A DNA stretch of 64,000 bases from assembly GCA_041228345.1 (NCBI GenBank), contig CP166131.1, positions 1,543,001 through 1,607,000 on the forward strand, written 5' to 3'. Each line of letters begins with the position of its first letter. Positions within the stretch are counted from its first letter, which is position 1. The stretch comes from Alphaproteobacteria bacterium LSUCC0396 (GTDB lineage Bacteria; Pseudomonadota; Alphaproteobacteria; Puniceispirillales; Puniceispirillaceae). Positions 33,351 to 42,807 of the stretch are shown here, piece by piece. Position numbers and translations under genes: made by a program. The notes beneath the pieces were generated by a model. That model had not been told where the DNA came from. It saw only the letters and a list, made by a program, of their open reading frames with translations, and ran no database searches.

Positions 33351-34604
33351 GTGAATTTTTTTGCTGATATCCTGTCCAGCCTATTTGACCGCAAACTTGG
33401 TCTGGTTAGTCGTGCAAAGGATGATAATCAGCCCATTGATGTATTGTGCCAGGCGTTATTATCGAGCCGCGGTGACGTATCAGGCATGTCACTGGCGCAG
33501 CTTATCCTTGATCGATATGCCGCCCTTGATGACGCTGATAAACTGGCGTGGTTTTCACTTTTGGCAAACGATATGGATGTGCCAACCGATATGGCGATTG
33601 CCGCGATTAAAGCCTATCAGACTACCCCATCAGCAAAAAGCTATGAGGATATGATTGCAACGGTTGAGCCGGCAAGATTGCAATTGATCCGGCGGTTAAA
33701 TCAGACGCATGACGCCACCGCAAAACTGGTGAAAATGCGCGAAGATTTGATCCGGTTTCTTCCCGAACACCCGCATCTGGGCAAATTGAATGTCGATTTC
33801 AAACATCTGTTTGCCTCATGGTTTAATCGGGGTTTTCTGGTGCTGCGGCCCATAAGCTGGTCAAGCCCGGCGGATATTCTGGAAAAAATCATCACTTATG
33901 AATCGGTCCATGAAATTGAAAACTGGGATGATTTACGTCGCCGGTTACAGCCCGAAGATCGGCGTTGTTTTGCTTTTTTCCATCCGGCAATGCCTGATGA
34001 ACCGCTGATTTTTGTCGAGGTTGCCCTGACCAAAGGAACACCGAACTCGATCCAGACGATCCTGCTTGAAAATCGCGACGTGATACCGGCTGAAAAAGCC
34101 GACACGGCGACCTTTTATTCAATCTCGAACTGTCAGGCTGGCCTTGCTGGCATTTCCTTTGGCAATTCATTGATTAAGACAGTGGTTCAACATCTGCTTC
34201 GCGAGCTGCCGCAGATTCGCAATTTTGTGACCTTGTCGCCGATCCCGGGATTGGTGAAATGGCTTCGTGAATCTGGCCAGTTTGACGCCGATGCCACGGC
34301 TGAAACTCATCGGCAGCAGGCGGCGTATTATCTGTTGAATGCCAAACATCATAACGGCCAGCCTCGTGATCCGGTGGCGCGCTTTCATCTGAATAATGGC
34401 GCGCTTATTGGGGCGGTTCACGCAAATGCTGACAAGTCGAAAAATGGCATAGCGCAATCTTGTGGTGTCATGGTAAATTATCGGTATGATCTGTCCCGGA
34501 TCAGCGAAAATCATGAAGCTTTCGCCAATCAACAAACCGTGATCGCAGAAAAACCGGTAAAGGCTTTAGCGGCTGAAATTGAAATCGCCGATCCAGCCGC
34601 CTAG
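33351..34604 (+). CDS. Malonyl-CoA decarboxylase
   Basis: The enzyme decarboxylates malonyl-CoA to acetyl-CoA. The 417-residue protein has the two-domain MCD layout: a helical N-terminal part (DRYAALDDADKLAWFSLLAN near residue 55) and a catalytic C-terminal part with FNRGFLVLRPISWSSPADIL near 159-178, EALTKG-like VALTKGTPNSIQTIL, TFYSISNCQAGLAGISFGN near 250, FVTLSPIPGLVKWL near 287 and ARFHLNNGALIG near 340. It starts with GTG 33351 behind AGGACTAG. The next gene encodes malonyl-CoA synthetase, so the pair forms a malonate-to-acetyl-CoA route. Confidence 0.93.
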   Translation: MNFFADILSSLFDRKLGLVSRAKDDNQPIDVLCQALLSSRGDVSGMSLAQLILDRYAALDDADKLAWFSLLANDMDVPTDMAIAAIKAYQTTPSAKSYEDMIATVEPARLQLIRRLNQTHDATAKLVKMREDLIRFLPEHPHLGKLNVDFKHLFASWFNRGFLVLRPISWSSPADILEKIITYESVHEIENWDDLRRRLQPEDRRCFAFFHPAMPDEPLIFVEVALTKGTPNSIQTILLENRDVIPAEKADTATFYSISNCQAGLAGISFGNSLIKTVVQHLLRELPQIRNFVTLSPIPGLVKWLRESGQFDADATAETHRQQAAYYLLNAKHHNGQPRDPVARFHLNNGALIGAVHANADKSKNGIAQSCGVMVNYRYDLSRISENHEAFANQQTVIAEKPVKALAAEIEIADPAA

Positions 34605-34637
34605 CGGTTTGGTTTGATATTTTTGTAGGAATTTTTT

Positions 34638-36146
34638 ATGTCGAATTTGCTGTATGACCGTCTGTTTGGGTGCCATCAGGGTGAAGAAAAGCCATTTTTA
34701 ATTTTTGCTGATGGCGCGCAGCAATCCTATGACAGTTTCCTGCGTCAGACGGCGCGTTTTGCGAATGTAATCGAAGCGATCGGGCTTGAGGTTGGTGATC
34801 GGCTTGCCGCGCAGGTTGAAAAATCTGCCGAGGCGCTGGCGCTCTATGCAGCTTGTGTCCAGTCGGGGGTGATTTTCCTGCCGTTGAATACAGCTTACAC
34901 ACCTGCTGAAGTGTCCTATTTTGTTGGTGATTCAGGGGCCAAGCTGGTTGTTGCTGATCAGAATTTTGATCTGGAGCTGGTGGCGCGTGAACATGGCGCT
35001 GCACTGGAGCGTTTGAACGCCGACGGCAGTGGCAGCTTTACCGAGCGTGCGGCGACCGCCAGCGAAACTTTTGCGACTGTGCCGCGTGGTGCCGATGATC
35101 TGGCGGCCTTTCTTTACACATCCGGTACAACCGGCCGCTCAAAAGGCGCGATGTTGACGCAGAATAACCTGTTGTCCAATGCCGAAACGCTGATCGGTGA
35201 ATGGCGGTTTGACGAGCATGATGTGCTGCTGCATGCGCTGCCAATTTTTCACACGCATGGCCTATTTGTTGCGACCAATATTATCCTGCTGGCGAAGGCA
35301 AGCATGATTTTCCTGCCAAAGTTTTCTGCTGATATGGTGATTGACGCTTTGCCAAAGGCGACCTCGATGATGGGCGTCCCAACCTTCTATACAAGGTTGC
35401 TTGATGATCCACGGTTGACGCCTGATCTGACGGGTCATATGCGCCTGTTTATTTCGGGAAGTGCGCCATTACTGGCGGAAACCCATATCCAGTTTGAAAG
35501 CCGTACCGGGCACCGTATCCTTGAACGCTATGGCATGACCGAAACCAATATGAACACATCGAACCCCTATGATGGCGCGCGGCGTGCGGGCACAGTCGGT
35601 ATGGCGCTCCCCGGTGTCGATATGAAAATCACCAATCCAGATACCGGCGAAACCTTGGCTGATGGGGAAATTGGTCAGATTGAAGTGCGCGGGCCTAATG
35701 TGTTTGTCGGCTATTGGAATATGCCAGAAAAAACGCGCGAAGAATTGCGTGAGGACGGGTTCTTTATCACTGGCGATTTAGGTCGCATTGATGAATTTGG
35801 CTATTTGCAGATTGTTGGCCGGAACAAGGATCTGATTATTTCAGGTGGTTATAACATCTACCCAAAGGAAATTGAGCTTATCCTTGATGAACAGCCGGGC
35901 ATTCTGGAAAGCGCAGTGATTGGGGCACCGCACCCTGATTTTGGCGAGAGCGTCATCGGCATTCTGGTTGCTGATGGCAGCCAGCCGGTTGATCTTGAGG
36001 CCATTGAAGCCTCGCTCGGTAAGACATTGGCACGCTTTAAGCAGCCCCGCAAATTGATCTTGGTCGATGCATTGCCGCGCAATACGATGGGCAAGGTGCA
36101 GAAAAATATTCTTCGTGACGAGTTTGGCGCAGCCTTTCAAAGCTGA
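34638..36146 (+). CDS. matB: Malonyl-CoA synthetase (AMP-forming)
   Basis: MatB activates malonate to malonyl-CoA using ATP. The 502-residue adenylate-forming enzyme has the P-loop-like AFLYTSGTTGRSKGAMLTQ near residue 155, ILERYGMTETNMNTSNPYDG near 294-313 and GRNKDLIISGGYNIYPKEIE near 395-414, plus the catalytic Lys in PRNTMGKVQKNIL near 482. It starts at ATG 34638 behind AGGA, 33 bp after the malonyl-CoA decarboxylase gene. Context decides the substrate; on sequence alone a methylmalonate-type ligase would also be possible. Confidence 0.9.
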   Translation: MSNLLYDRLFGCHQGEEKPFLIFADGAQQSYDSFLRQTARFANVIEAIGLEVGDRLAAQVEKSAEALALYAACVQSGVIFLPLNTAYTPAEVSYFVGDSGAKLVVADQNFDLELVAREHGAALERLNADGSGSFTERAATASETFATVPRGADDLAAFLYTSGTTGRSKGAMLTQNNLLSNAETLIGEWRFDEHDVLLHALPIFHTHGLFVATNIILLAKASMIFLPKFSADMVIDALPKATSMMGVPTFYTRLLDDPRLTPDLTGHMRLFISGSAPLLAETHIQFESRTGHRILERYGMTETNMNTSNPYDGARRAGTVGMALPGVDMKITNPDTGETLADGEIGQIEVRGPNVFVGYWNMPEKTREELREDGFFITGDLGRIDEFGYLQIVGRNKDLIISGGYNIYPKEIELILDEQPGILESAVIGAPHPDFGESVIGILVADGSQPVDLEAIEASLGKTLARFKQPRKLILVDALPRNTMGKVQKNILRDEFGAAFQS

Positions 36147-36199
36147 CCTAAATCGCGGCCATATAGATAGTACAAGTGCGCGGCAATAAAGCCCGTGGC

Positions 36200-36628
36200 C
36201 TAGCCAGTTTCGGCAACCAGACCAGCTGCCGCAATACCGGCAAGCGCGGCGGCTTCGTCATTATCCGATGTGTCGCCAGAAATGCCAACGGCACCAAGCA
36301 GTTTGCCATCAGCATCACGAATTAGAACGCCGCCTGGTACCGGCACAAAATCACCATCGGCAAGGCCGTTCATCGCTTGAATGAAATAGGCTTGCTGTTC
36401 GGCGCGCGCCATCAATGCGCGTGTGCCCATGCCAATCTTGATTGCGGCATTGGCCTTGCCGTGAGCGATGCGCCAGCGCATCTGGCTGACCCCATCTTCT
36501 GATGAACAGGCAACAAGCGATGTGCGCGGGTCCAGAACAATCACGCTAATTGGCTTGAGGCCAAGTTCACGCCCCTTGACAAGGCTGGCTTCAGTGATAA
36601 TACGGGCTTGATCCAATGTTACTGACAT
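36200..36628 (-). CDS. HbpS/GlcG-family protein
   Basis: The 142-residue protein is a single GlcG/HbpS domain: LDQARIITEASLVKGRELGL at the start, then ISVIVLDPRTSLVACSSEDG, MGTRALMARAEQQAYF and a Gly-rich PVPGGVLIRDADGKLLGAVGISG ending near residue 118. Members bind heme or cobalamin or occur with glycolate oxidation genes, but most have no assigned role. It is on the opposite strand from matB and shares its strand with the downstream-oriented SAF-domain oxidoreductase gene, from which it is separated by 190 bp. Confidence 0.82.
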   Translation of the reverse strand: MSVTLDQARIITEASLVKGRELGLKPISVIVLDPRTSLVACSSEDGVSQMRWRIAHGKANAAIKIGMGTRALMARAEQQAYFIQAMNGLADGDFVPVPGGVLIRDADGKLLGAVGISGDTSDNDEAAALAGIAAAGLVAETG

Positions 36629-36760
36629 AAGAAATTCCTTTGATGGTTATAGGCCTAAAAAAAGCGGACGTATCTGTATCTAGGCCGGATGCAGTTTGAC
36701 TGGGGGAAGCCTGTCCCTTTGTTCGATTTCTGTTGTAGCGGCATTGCCGCTTTCGGGCAA

Positions 36761-36816
36761 GATCGTCTGGTCGAGATCGTCTGGTCGAGACGATTTGGCC
36801 AAGATCGTGAGGTCAA
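36761..36816. repeat. Four 14-bp tandem repeats
   Basis: Two perfect copies of gatcgtctggtcga (36761-36774, 36775-36788) are followed by two diverged copies, gacgatttggccaa and gatcgtgaggtcaa. The array ends 3 bp from the stop codon of the SAF-domain oxidoreductase gene, in its 3' flank. Confidence 0.75.
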
Positions 36817-36819
36817 AGC

Positions 36820-38160
36820 CTAGCCAGCAAGCATGGCAGTGGTTTTTTCGCGCATCTTGTAGGCTGGTGAGGTCGTTTCGATCTCGACATCATCAAGGCT
36901 GATCGGCTGGTCTTTTTTGACCGGACGCACCAGCTTGACGTGATTGGCAAGCCCCAATGGCAGATAGTTATTTGCCACTGATATGGCGGCCGGACGTACC
37001 CCACCATAAATGGTAAACCCGCCCTCGCCATCCAGCATACTGCCCGCACCAAGATCGGCCTTGGCGATTGCGGGCACATCAGCGTTGAAGCAGGTTGCCG
37101 CCCCCGTCGCCTCGCGGCGCAGCCCAACTGACGCCACCGACATGCCAAGCTCTAGCCCGATAAGATGCCATTTTTTATAAAGGCTCATATAGCGGCCAGT
37201 TGTGTCGGTAACGACCTTATATTCCTCAAAACAATTGCGGATGTAATCATTATCGGCCTCAATCGCCACCCAGACGCCTTTGCGGATATCATGCGGAATT
37301 TCGGCGCCATCTTCGGTAAGGCAGGAAATCACCTCGACAAGCCCATCACATTCAAGCACGCCGCCGGCTGATTTTGGCCGCATCAGATTAGGGATATCAT
37401 CAACCCCACCTGGCGGAAATGCCAAGCCGTTTGTAGGCACGCCAAGACCGGTAGCATTGGCAATGGCGGCCGATTCAATTGCCGGTTTTGAGCCGTCAAG
37501 AAACGAATTAAACATTTTTGGATTCAACCGGCCCCGTTCGGCCTGTTCGGCGGTAAGCCCCCAATAGTTCCAGATTGTCTCGGGTGTTGAAAACCGATAT
37601 TCGGGAAGCCATTTATGCCCACGCCCTGCGGCGGTAACCTTAAAACCGCAGGTGCGCGCCCAATCAACAAGCTCGCAAGTCAGTGCAGGCTGGTCGCCAT
37701 AGGCCATCGAATAAACAACACCTGCCTCAATTGCAGCTTGGCTTAGGCCGGGGCCACAAAAGGCATCAGCCTCAACCGTGACATTGATCACATCCTTGCC
37801 ATGCGCATAAGCGGTTACGATATGATGCACCGCGGCAACCGGATCGCCGGTACATTCAACAATTATATCAATGGCCGAATGGCTGACCAGCGCTTGCCAA
37901 TCATCGCCAACAAAGCTGGCGCCAGTTTGCAGGGCGTCATCTAGCGAGGCGGCACTGTATTTTTCCGTGGGCCAGCCAACATAGGCAAGGTTCGAGCGCG
38001 CGTTTGCCGGGTTAAGATCGGCAATGCCAACAATATGAATACCGGGTAAACGGTTGGCTTGTGCCAAAAACATACTACCAAATTTACCGGCACCGATCAT
38101 GCCAATGCGAATGGGGTTCCGGTCAGCCTCGCGTTGCTGAAGTTTACTAAAAAGGTTCAT
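36820..38160 (-). CDS. SAF-domain NAD(P)-dependent oxidoreductase (homoserine-dehydrogenase-like)
   Basis: The 446-residue protein has an N-terminal Rossmann fold, RIGMIGAGKFGSMFLAQANR near residues 19-38, a substrate domain with DIIVECTGDPVAAVHHIV near 98-115, and a C-terminal SAF-like region ending in ANHVKLVRPVKKDQPISLDD. SAF-containing members of this family are often called Gfo/Idh/MocA oxidoreductases or homoserine-dehydrogenase-like; the substrate is not known. ATG 38160 has GGAG upstream; a longer frame to 38244 adds 28 unlikely residues. It sits near the HbpS/GlcG-like gene. Confidence 0.8.
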   Translation of the reverse strand: MNLFSKLQQREADRNPIRIGMIGAGKFGSMFLAQANRLPGIHIVGIADLNPANARSNLAYVGWPTEKYSAASLDDALQTGASFVGDDWQALVSHSAIDIIVECTGDPVAAVHHIVTAYAHGKDVINVTVEADAFCGPGLSQAAIEAGVVYSMAYGDQPALTCELVDWARTCGFKVTAAGRGHKWLPEYRFSTPETIWNYWGLTAEQAERGRLNPKMFNSFLDGSKPAIESAAIANATGLGVPTNGLAFPPGGVDDIPNLMRPKSAGGVLECDGLVEVISCLTEDGAEIPHDIRKGVWVAIEADNDYIRNCFEEYKVVTDTTGRYMSLYKKWHLIGLELGMSVASVGLRREATGAATCFNADVPAIAKADLGAGSMLDGEGGFTIYGGVRPAAISVANNYLPLGLANHVKLVRPVKKDQPISLDDVEIETTSPAYKMREKTTAMLAG

Positions 38161-38395
38161 GCTACCGGCTCCGGTGTCTCTTTTTATGGGATTTGTTTTG
38201 TAAAAAACTAGCCTTCTCGTTAAAGGGTATCGGCCTTGTGACATTGCGACAAGCCTATTTTATGGCCGATTTTGCAATCTTAACGCCGAGAATGCCGTTA
38301 TTAAAAAATCAATCGACCGGCCTTACAAAAACCTGAATAGGGTCGTTACAAGAACTGCAAGAAGACCAAACATAATAGACAAAACGGGCTGAAAC

Positions 38396-38980
38396 ATGAT
38401 GATGATCCGCCGTGCAATGGGAGCCGCCCTGATCGGGCTGTGGCTGGGTGGCTGTAGCGTCGTTGTGTTTGAAGATGGGCCAGCCTGCCCTGCGGATACC
38501 GCCTGTCCGGTTGGCGTGACGGCGCCCGATATTGCGCCTGATCCAGCAATTGCGCTGGCCGAGCAGGTTCCACAACCAGCGCCACAACCATCACTATCTC
38601 AGCCGGTGGCAGCAGATCAATCAGACCCCAAAAGCGATGTTATTATTGATGGCTATCGCAGCTATTTCGATTATGACAGCGCCGCGTTAAGCCAAGAGAC
38701 CCTGTCTGGATTGGTGTTTATTGCGGATCATCTAAAGGCCAACCCGGCCATGCACATCCTGATCGAAGGTCATTGTGATGAGCGTGGTACCCGTGACTAT
38801 AATATTGCGCTTGGGCATAAACGCGCAAATGCGGTGCGGATGCAGCTTGCCAAATTGGGGATTGATCGCCGCCGCATAAAGACCCAATCCTTTGGCAAGG
38901 AACGGCCAGAGGTGCTTGGCGCAACGGCTGCGGCTTGGGCTAAAAACCGCCGAACAGTGATCCGCTTGCAAAATAACTAA
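38396..38980 (+). CDS. Pal-like OmpA-family lipoprotein
   Basis: The 194-residue protein starts with a lipoprotein signal: basic MMMIRRAMGAALIGLW then LGGC, with the modified Cys near residue 20. A Pro-rich linker precedes the OmpA/Pal domain, with DYDSAALSQETL near 93, ILIEGHCDERGTRDYNIALG near 122-141 (peptidoglycan-binding), RANAVRMQLAKLGI and KNRRTVIRL at the end. It resembles Pal of the Tol system but stands outside any visible tol operon, so it may be an additional Pal-like protein. Outer-membrane location is inferred. Confidence 0.88.
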   Translation: MMMIRRAMGAALIGLWLGGCSVVVFEDGPACPADTACPVGVTAPDIAPDPAIALAEQVPQPAPQPSLSQPVAADQSDPKSDVIIDGYRSYFDYDSAALSQETLSGLVFIADHLKANPAMHILIEGHCDERGTRDYNIALGHKRANAVRMQLAKLGIDRRRIKTQSFGKERPEVLGATAAAWAKNRRTVIRLQNN

Positions 38981-39182
38981 ACCGGCTGATAACGTCCGGT
39001 CCAATGATCGAGTGCGCCCAATGATCAGATGATACGAACTATAATGGCGACGGCTGTTTGCAGGCTTGCCGTTTTGGGGCTTTCTTGTCACTCTTCGGCA
39101 ATGTACCCGTTTGTTCCTAATCTTATTTTTGGCCGAGAGCTGATTGCCGTCACTCTGGCGGTGAAGCACGATCCGCAATTAC

Positions 39183-39929
39183 ATGATGTCAATCATGGCT
39201 GATCCGGGCTTGCTGATTTTGGTTGCGCTGGCATTTTGCCTTGCTGGATTTGTCAAAGGTGTTGTCGGGCTCGGCTTGCCGACGGTTAGTCTTGGCCTGT
39301 TGTCTTTGGCGGTTACCTTGCCGACGGCGATGGCACTTTTGGTAATCCCATCATTGGCGACAAATATCTGGCAAGCGCTGGCCGGCGGCCAATTTAAAGC
39401 ATTGCTGCGGCGGTTATGGCTGTTTTTGCTAATGGCGGTAATGATGGTTCATGTTGGCGCGTGGATTTTCAGCCATGTCGATATTATCATGCTTCATCGC
39501 GGGTTAGGGGCGCTATTATTGCTCTATTCCCTTTCCAGCCTAATGACAAAAACCCTAGAAATACCGCCGCGCTTAGAGATGTTTCTAGGGCCAGTTTGCG
39601 GTGCAATAAATGGGGTATTAACCGGTCTGACGGGCACATTATTTGTACCGGGGGTGATGTTTCTACAGTCAATTGGCCTTGGGCGTGATGCGCTGGTTCA
39701 GGCGATGGGAATGTTGTTCGCTGCATCAACCGCGTCATTGGGACTGGCCCTATACCGGCATGGTCTAATGCCGGTATCACTTGGCCTGATGTCGGGCGCG
39801 GCTCTGGTGCCGGCATTGATTGGAATGCAGCTTGGTCTACTAGTCCGCCATCGCCTGTCGCAGGAATTTTTCCGGCGGTTGTTTTTGGTCGCGCTAGGCG
39901 GGTTAGGTGGTTATATTTTGCTGTCGTAA
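39183..39929 (+). CDS. TauE/SafE-family membrane transporter
   Basis: The 248-residue protein has about eight hydrophobic segments and the family start LILVALAFCLAGFVKGVVGLG near residues 9-29, followed by PTVSLGLLSL. A second repeat begins near MFLGPVCGAINGVLTGLTGT around residue 134-153. TauE/SafE proteins export or import sulfite, sulfonates and other organic anions. The substrate here is unknown. A nearby ATP-dependent ligase could use an organic acid moved by it, but this is only context. Confidence 0.85.
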   Translation: MMSIMADPGLLILVALAFCLAGFVKGVVGLGLPTVSLGLLSLAVTLPTAMALLVIPSLATNIWQALAGGQFKALLRRLWLFLLMAVMMVHVGAWIFSHVDIIMLHRGLGALLLLYSLSSLMTKTLEIPPRLEMFLGPVCGAINGVLTGLTGTLFVPGVMFLQSIGLGRDALVQAMGMLFAASTASLGLALYRHGLMPVSLGLMSGAALVPALIGMQLGLLVRHRLSQEFFRRLFLVALGGLGGYILLS

Positions 39930-40019
39930 ATGTCTCTTAAATAGCGGTTATCTTGCCTGATCTGTGAATGTTTTTTCCCACTCAAAAACGGTTAAGGCGA
40001 CGATTTAAAGGAAGTTTCA

Positions 40020-41555
40020 ATGTCTCAAGTCATGATGCCAATTGATAATTTTTTCAGGTCCGCAGCACGCTGGCCGGATCGGATTGCAGTTGAAATCAGT
40101 AATGGTGCTAATCAGCGAAGCATCAGCTATGCCGAACTCGCCGCGTCGGTAAATGCGCTTGCAGCCGGGTTGCAGACGATTGATCCAGCCCCGCAAAGCC
40201 GCGTTGGGATCTGCGCATATAATAGTTTTGAGCATCTTCTTGGCTGGCTTGCGGCCTATGCTGCTGGCAAGGTTTGGGTACCGTTGAACCCGCGTAATGG
40301 CCGCGATGAGCTTGACCGGATTATTGATCTTACCACGCCAAGCATCATTATTTTTGATGCTGATTGCGGTGAAAAATTTGGGCCAAACGCCGCACATCTT
40401 CTTGTCGGAAAAGATGGGGTGGATGCGGTGCGTGCGAACAGTGTGATGGCAAATCTGCTGACGGCTAATGCAGGCAAGATGCCACGCCGCTATCCGGTTA
40501 ATTCTGACGATTTGCAGGCGATTAAATTTACCGGCGGTTCATCAGGAATGCCGAAAGGTGTGATGCAAACATATCGTGTATTCAACAGCTGTATCGCCTC
40601 GATGATTGCGTCATTTGGGTTTGATATGAATGATCGTCACTTGCTGGCGGCACCGATGACGCATGGCGCCAATACGATGATCTTGCCAATTTTTGCGGTT
40701 GGTGGCACGCAGCTATTCATGGGTCAGCCAAGCCCCAGTGCTATCTTGGAGGCCATTTCGTCCATGCGGGCGACGACGATTTTTGTGCCGCCAACGGTTT
40801 GCTATATGATGCTTGAAGATGACCGGATTGATGAAATTGACCTTTCATCATTACGCCATTTTATTATTGGCGGTGCGACGATAAGGCCGGATGTTGTGGC
40901 GCGGGCAATGCCGATTTTCAATCATGCGATGGAAACCTGTTTTGGCCAGACGGAGGTGCCGCAGATTGCCATCTGTATGCGTGCTGATGACTGGCAAGAT
41001 CCGGCGAATCACGCATCAACTGGACGCGCCACGGTAATGACGCAAATCGGGATTATGGACGCCGCCGGCACTCTATTGCCCGCGGGCGAGACTGGCGAGC
41101 TGGTGCTGGCTGGTGATCTTGTCATGAAGGGTTATTACAAAATGCCGGAAAAAACCGCCGAAACCATTATTGATGGATGGCTGCATACCGGCGATGTTGG
41201 CTATGTTGATGAGCGCGGTTTTGTCTTTATTAAGGACCGGATTCGCGATGTGGTTGTTACTGGCGGGTTCAATGTTTATCCAAACGATGTTGAGGCGGTG
41301 CTTGGCCAGCATCCCGATGTTGTCGAATGTGTTGTTTTTGGCCTGCCAGACGATAAATGGGGTGAGGCGGTTCACGCCGCGGTCGAGCTATCGAAACTGG
41401 CGAGCTGTGATGAGGCAGCATTGATCGATTTTGTTAAATCACGGCTTGATTCTATCAAAGCCCCAAAACGGATTCATATTACCGATGCGTTGCCCCGAAG
41501 CCCGGTAGGCAAGGTGCTGCGCCGTGAAGCTAAAATCGCCTTTGCCACTCACTAG
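40020..41555 (+). CDS. Acyl-CoA synthetase-like AMP-forming ligase
   Basis: The 511-residue adenylate-forming enzyme has IKFTGGSSGMPKGVMQTYRV near residues 167-186, CFGQTEVPQIAICM near 303, GELVLAGDLVMKGYYKMPEK near 355, RIRDVVVTGGFNVYPNDVEA near 404-423 and the catalytic Lys of PRSPVGKVLRREAK near 496. These fit class I acyl/aryl-CoA ligases. The substrate is not clear; its second motif, TGGSSG in place of the more common TSGTTG, is slightly unusual. ATG 40020 has AAGGAAG upstream. A TauE transporter and MFS transporter flank it. Confidence 0.85.
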   Translation: MSQVMMPIDNFFRSAARWPDRIAVEISNGANQRSISYAELAASVNALAAGLQTIDPAPQSRVGICAYNSFEHLLGWLAAYAAGKVWVPLNPRNGRDELDRIIDLTTPSIIIFDADCGEKFGPNAAHLLVGKDGVDAVRANSVMANLLTANAGKMPRRYPVNSDDLQAIKFTGGSSGMPKGVMQTYRVFNSCIASMIASFGFDMNDRHLLAAPMTHGANTMILPIFAVGGTQLFMGQPSPSAILEAISSMRATTIFVPPTVCYMMLEDDRIDEIDLSSLRHFIIGGATIRPDVVARAMPIFNHAMETCFGQTEVPQIAICMRADDWQDPANHASTGRATVMTQIGIMDAAGTLLPAGETGELVLAGDLVMKGYYKMPEKTAETIIDGWLHTGDVGYVDERGFVFIKDRIRDVVVTGGFNVYPNDVEAVLGQHPDVVECVVFGLPDDKWGEAVHAAVELSKLASCDEAALIDFVKSRLDSIKAPKRIHITDALPRSPVGKVLRREAKIAFATH

Positions 41556-41592
41556 GCTGGTGCCCGATCAGTCATATCTATCCAGTGTATAA

Positions 41593-42807
41593 CTATTCGG
41601 CTGGCGCGTGATCAAGGCGTTGGTCGCTTTGCTGTTGCGGCAGGATGACCGCCGCTAGCACGATCAGAACCGCAACGGCACTCATGATGGTAAATAATGT
41701 CGTCATCGAAAACCCAGCTTGCAATATCAATCCACAGGCTGGCAAAACACTGGCACCAATTGTGAGGTTGAGTAAAAATTTCACGCTGAAAACACGCCCC
41801 CGCCACGCATCTGGCACATAGCGCGACAAGATAGCATCGGTGATCGGGATCTGACCAAACACGAAACTCATTGCCAAAAGCATCGCAACAAACAGGGCAA
41901 GATCATTGAATTGTGCTGCCAGATAGATGAACAGAACCTGACCAACCGCCATAATGAATAGAATATTTTTGGGTGAATAGCGATCAATCAGCCAGCCAAT
42001 GGCAATTTGCGAAAATGATGCCACCGCATAGACCAGCGATGCCAACAGACCGGTTATGGCAACAGATGTCGAAATATTGGTCATTGAAATTTCAAAATAG
42101 CGCGGCACAACAAAGGTCATCGCGCCAAAGATAAAGCCGCCACTAGCGGTTGATAACGCCATTGCGGCAAGCGCCCGCTTCCAGTTTGGGGCAAAGGAAT
42201 CAGCCGCGCTGGCGCGGGCTTTTGCCGGGCCATCCTGATCTGGTTTTAACGCCCGGGCAAAGGCCATTCCATAAAAAAGGCAAAACACACCGGGCAGAAT
42301 AAAGCAGAGCCGCCAGTCACCAACGGTTAGCAATAGCCCGGTAATTAACGGCGCAGCGGCGACTCCCATATTTCCAAAAACACCATTAACCCCGAGGCGA
42401 TAACCGATAAATTTATTGCTTTTGACAAGCATCGGAATACCAACCGGATGATAAATAGCGGCAAAAATACCAATAACGCCAATCGCCGCAGCAAGATGAT
42501 ATATGCTTTGCGACAGGCCAGCCATTATCGCCCCGATGCCGATGCCAAAATGGAAAGTTACCATTAAGAGCGAGCGCGAAAAACGGTCGGCAAGCTGGGC
42601 GGCGACAGGTGCCATGCCGCCAAACAGCACAAAGCCAATTGCGCCGTAAACGATAATTTCGTCATAGGTAAATCCGAAATACCGACCCGCATCATATGCC
42701 GCTTTTGCAAAAATCAGCATGATGAAATGGTCAAGGAAATGACTGATATTGATATAGATGTCATCCACCGCTTTGGCACGGAACGGGCGCGTTATACTGT
42801 CAATCAT
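41593..42807 (-). CDS. Major facilitator superfamily transporter
   Basis: The 404-residue protein has about twelve hydrophobic helices in two halves. Motif-like features include YDEIIVYGAIGFVLFGGMAPV near residue 49-69, AAQLADRFSRSLLMVTFHFG near 70-89 (the loop 2-3 motif) and YAVASFSQIAIGWLIDRYSP near 259-278 in the second half. The N-terminus is unusually hydrophilic for 15 residues. The substrate is not recognisable. It converges on the preceding ligase gene (38 bp apart) and is divergent from the small ORF at 43128. Confidence 0.82.
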   Translation of the reverse strand: MIDSITRPFRAKAVDDIYINISHFLDHFIMLIFAKAAYDAGRYFGFTYDEIIVYGAIGFVLFGGMAPVAAQLADRFSRSLLMVTFHFGIGIGAIMAGLSQSIYHLAAAIGVIGIFAAIYHPVGIPMLVKSNKFIGYRLGVNGVFGNMGVAAAPLITGLLLTVGDWRLCFILPGVFCLFYGMAFARALKPDQDGPAKARASAADSFAPNWKRALAAMALSTASGGFIFGAMTFVVPRYFEISMTNISTSVAITGLLASLVYAVASFSQIAIGWLIDRYSPKNILFIMAVGQVLFIYLAAQFNDLALFVAMLLAMSFVFGQIPITDAILSRYVPDAWRGRVFSVKFLLNLTIGASVLPACGLILQAGFSMTTLFTIMSAVAVLIVLAAVILPQQQSDQRLDHAPAE

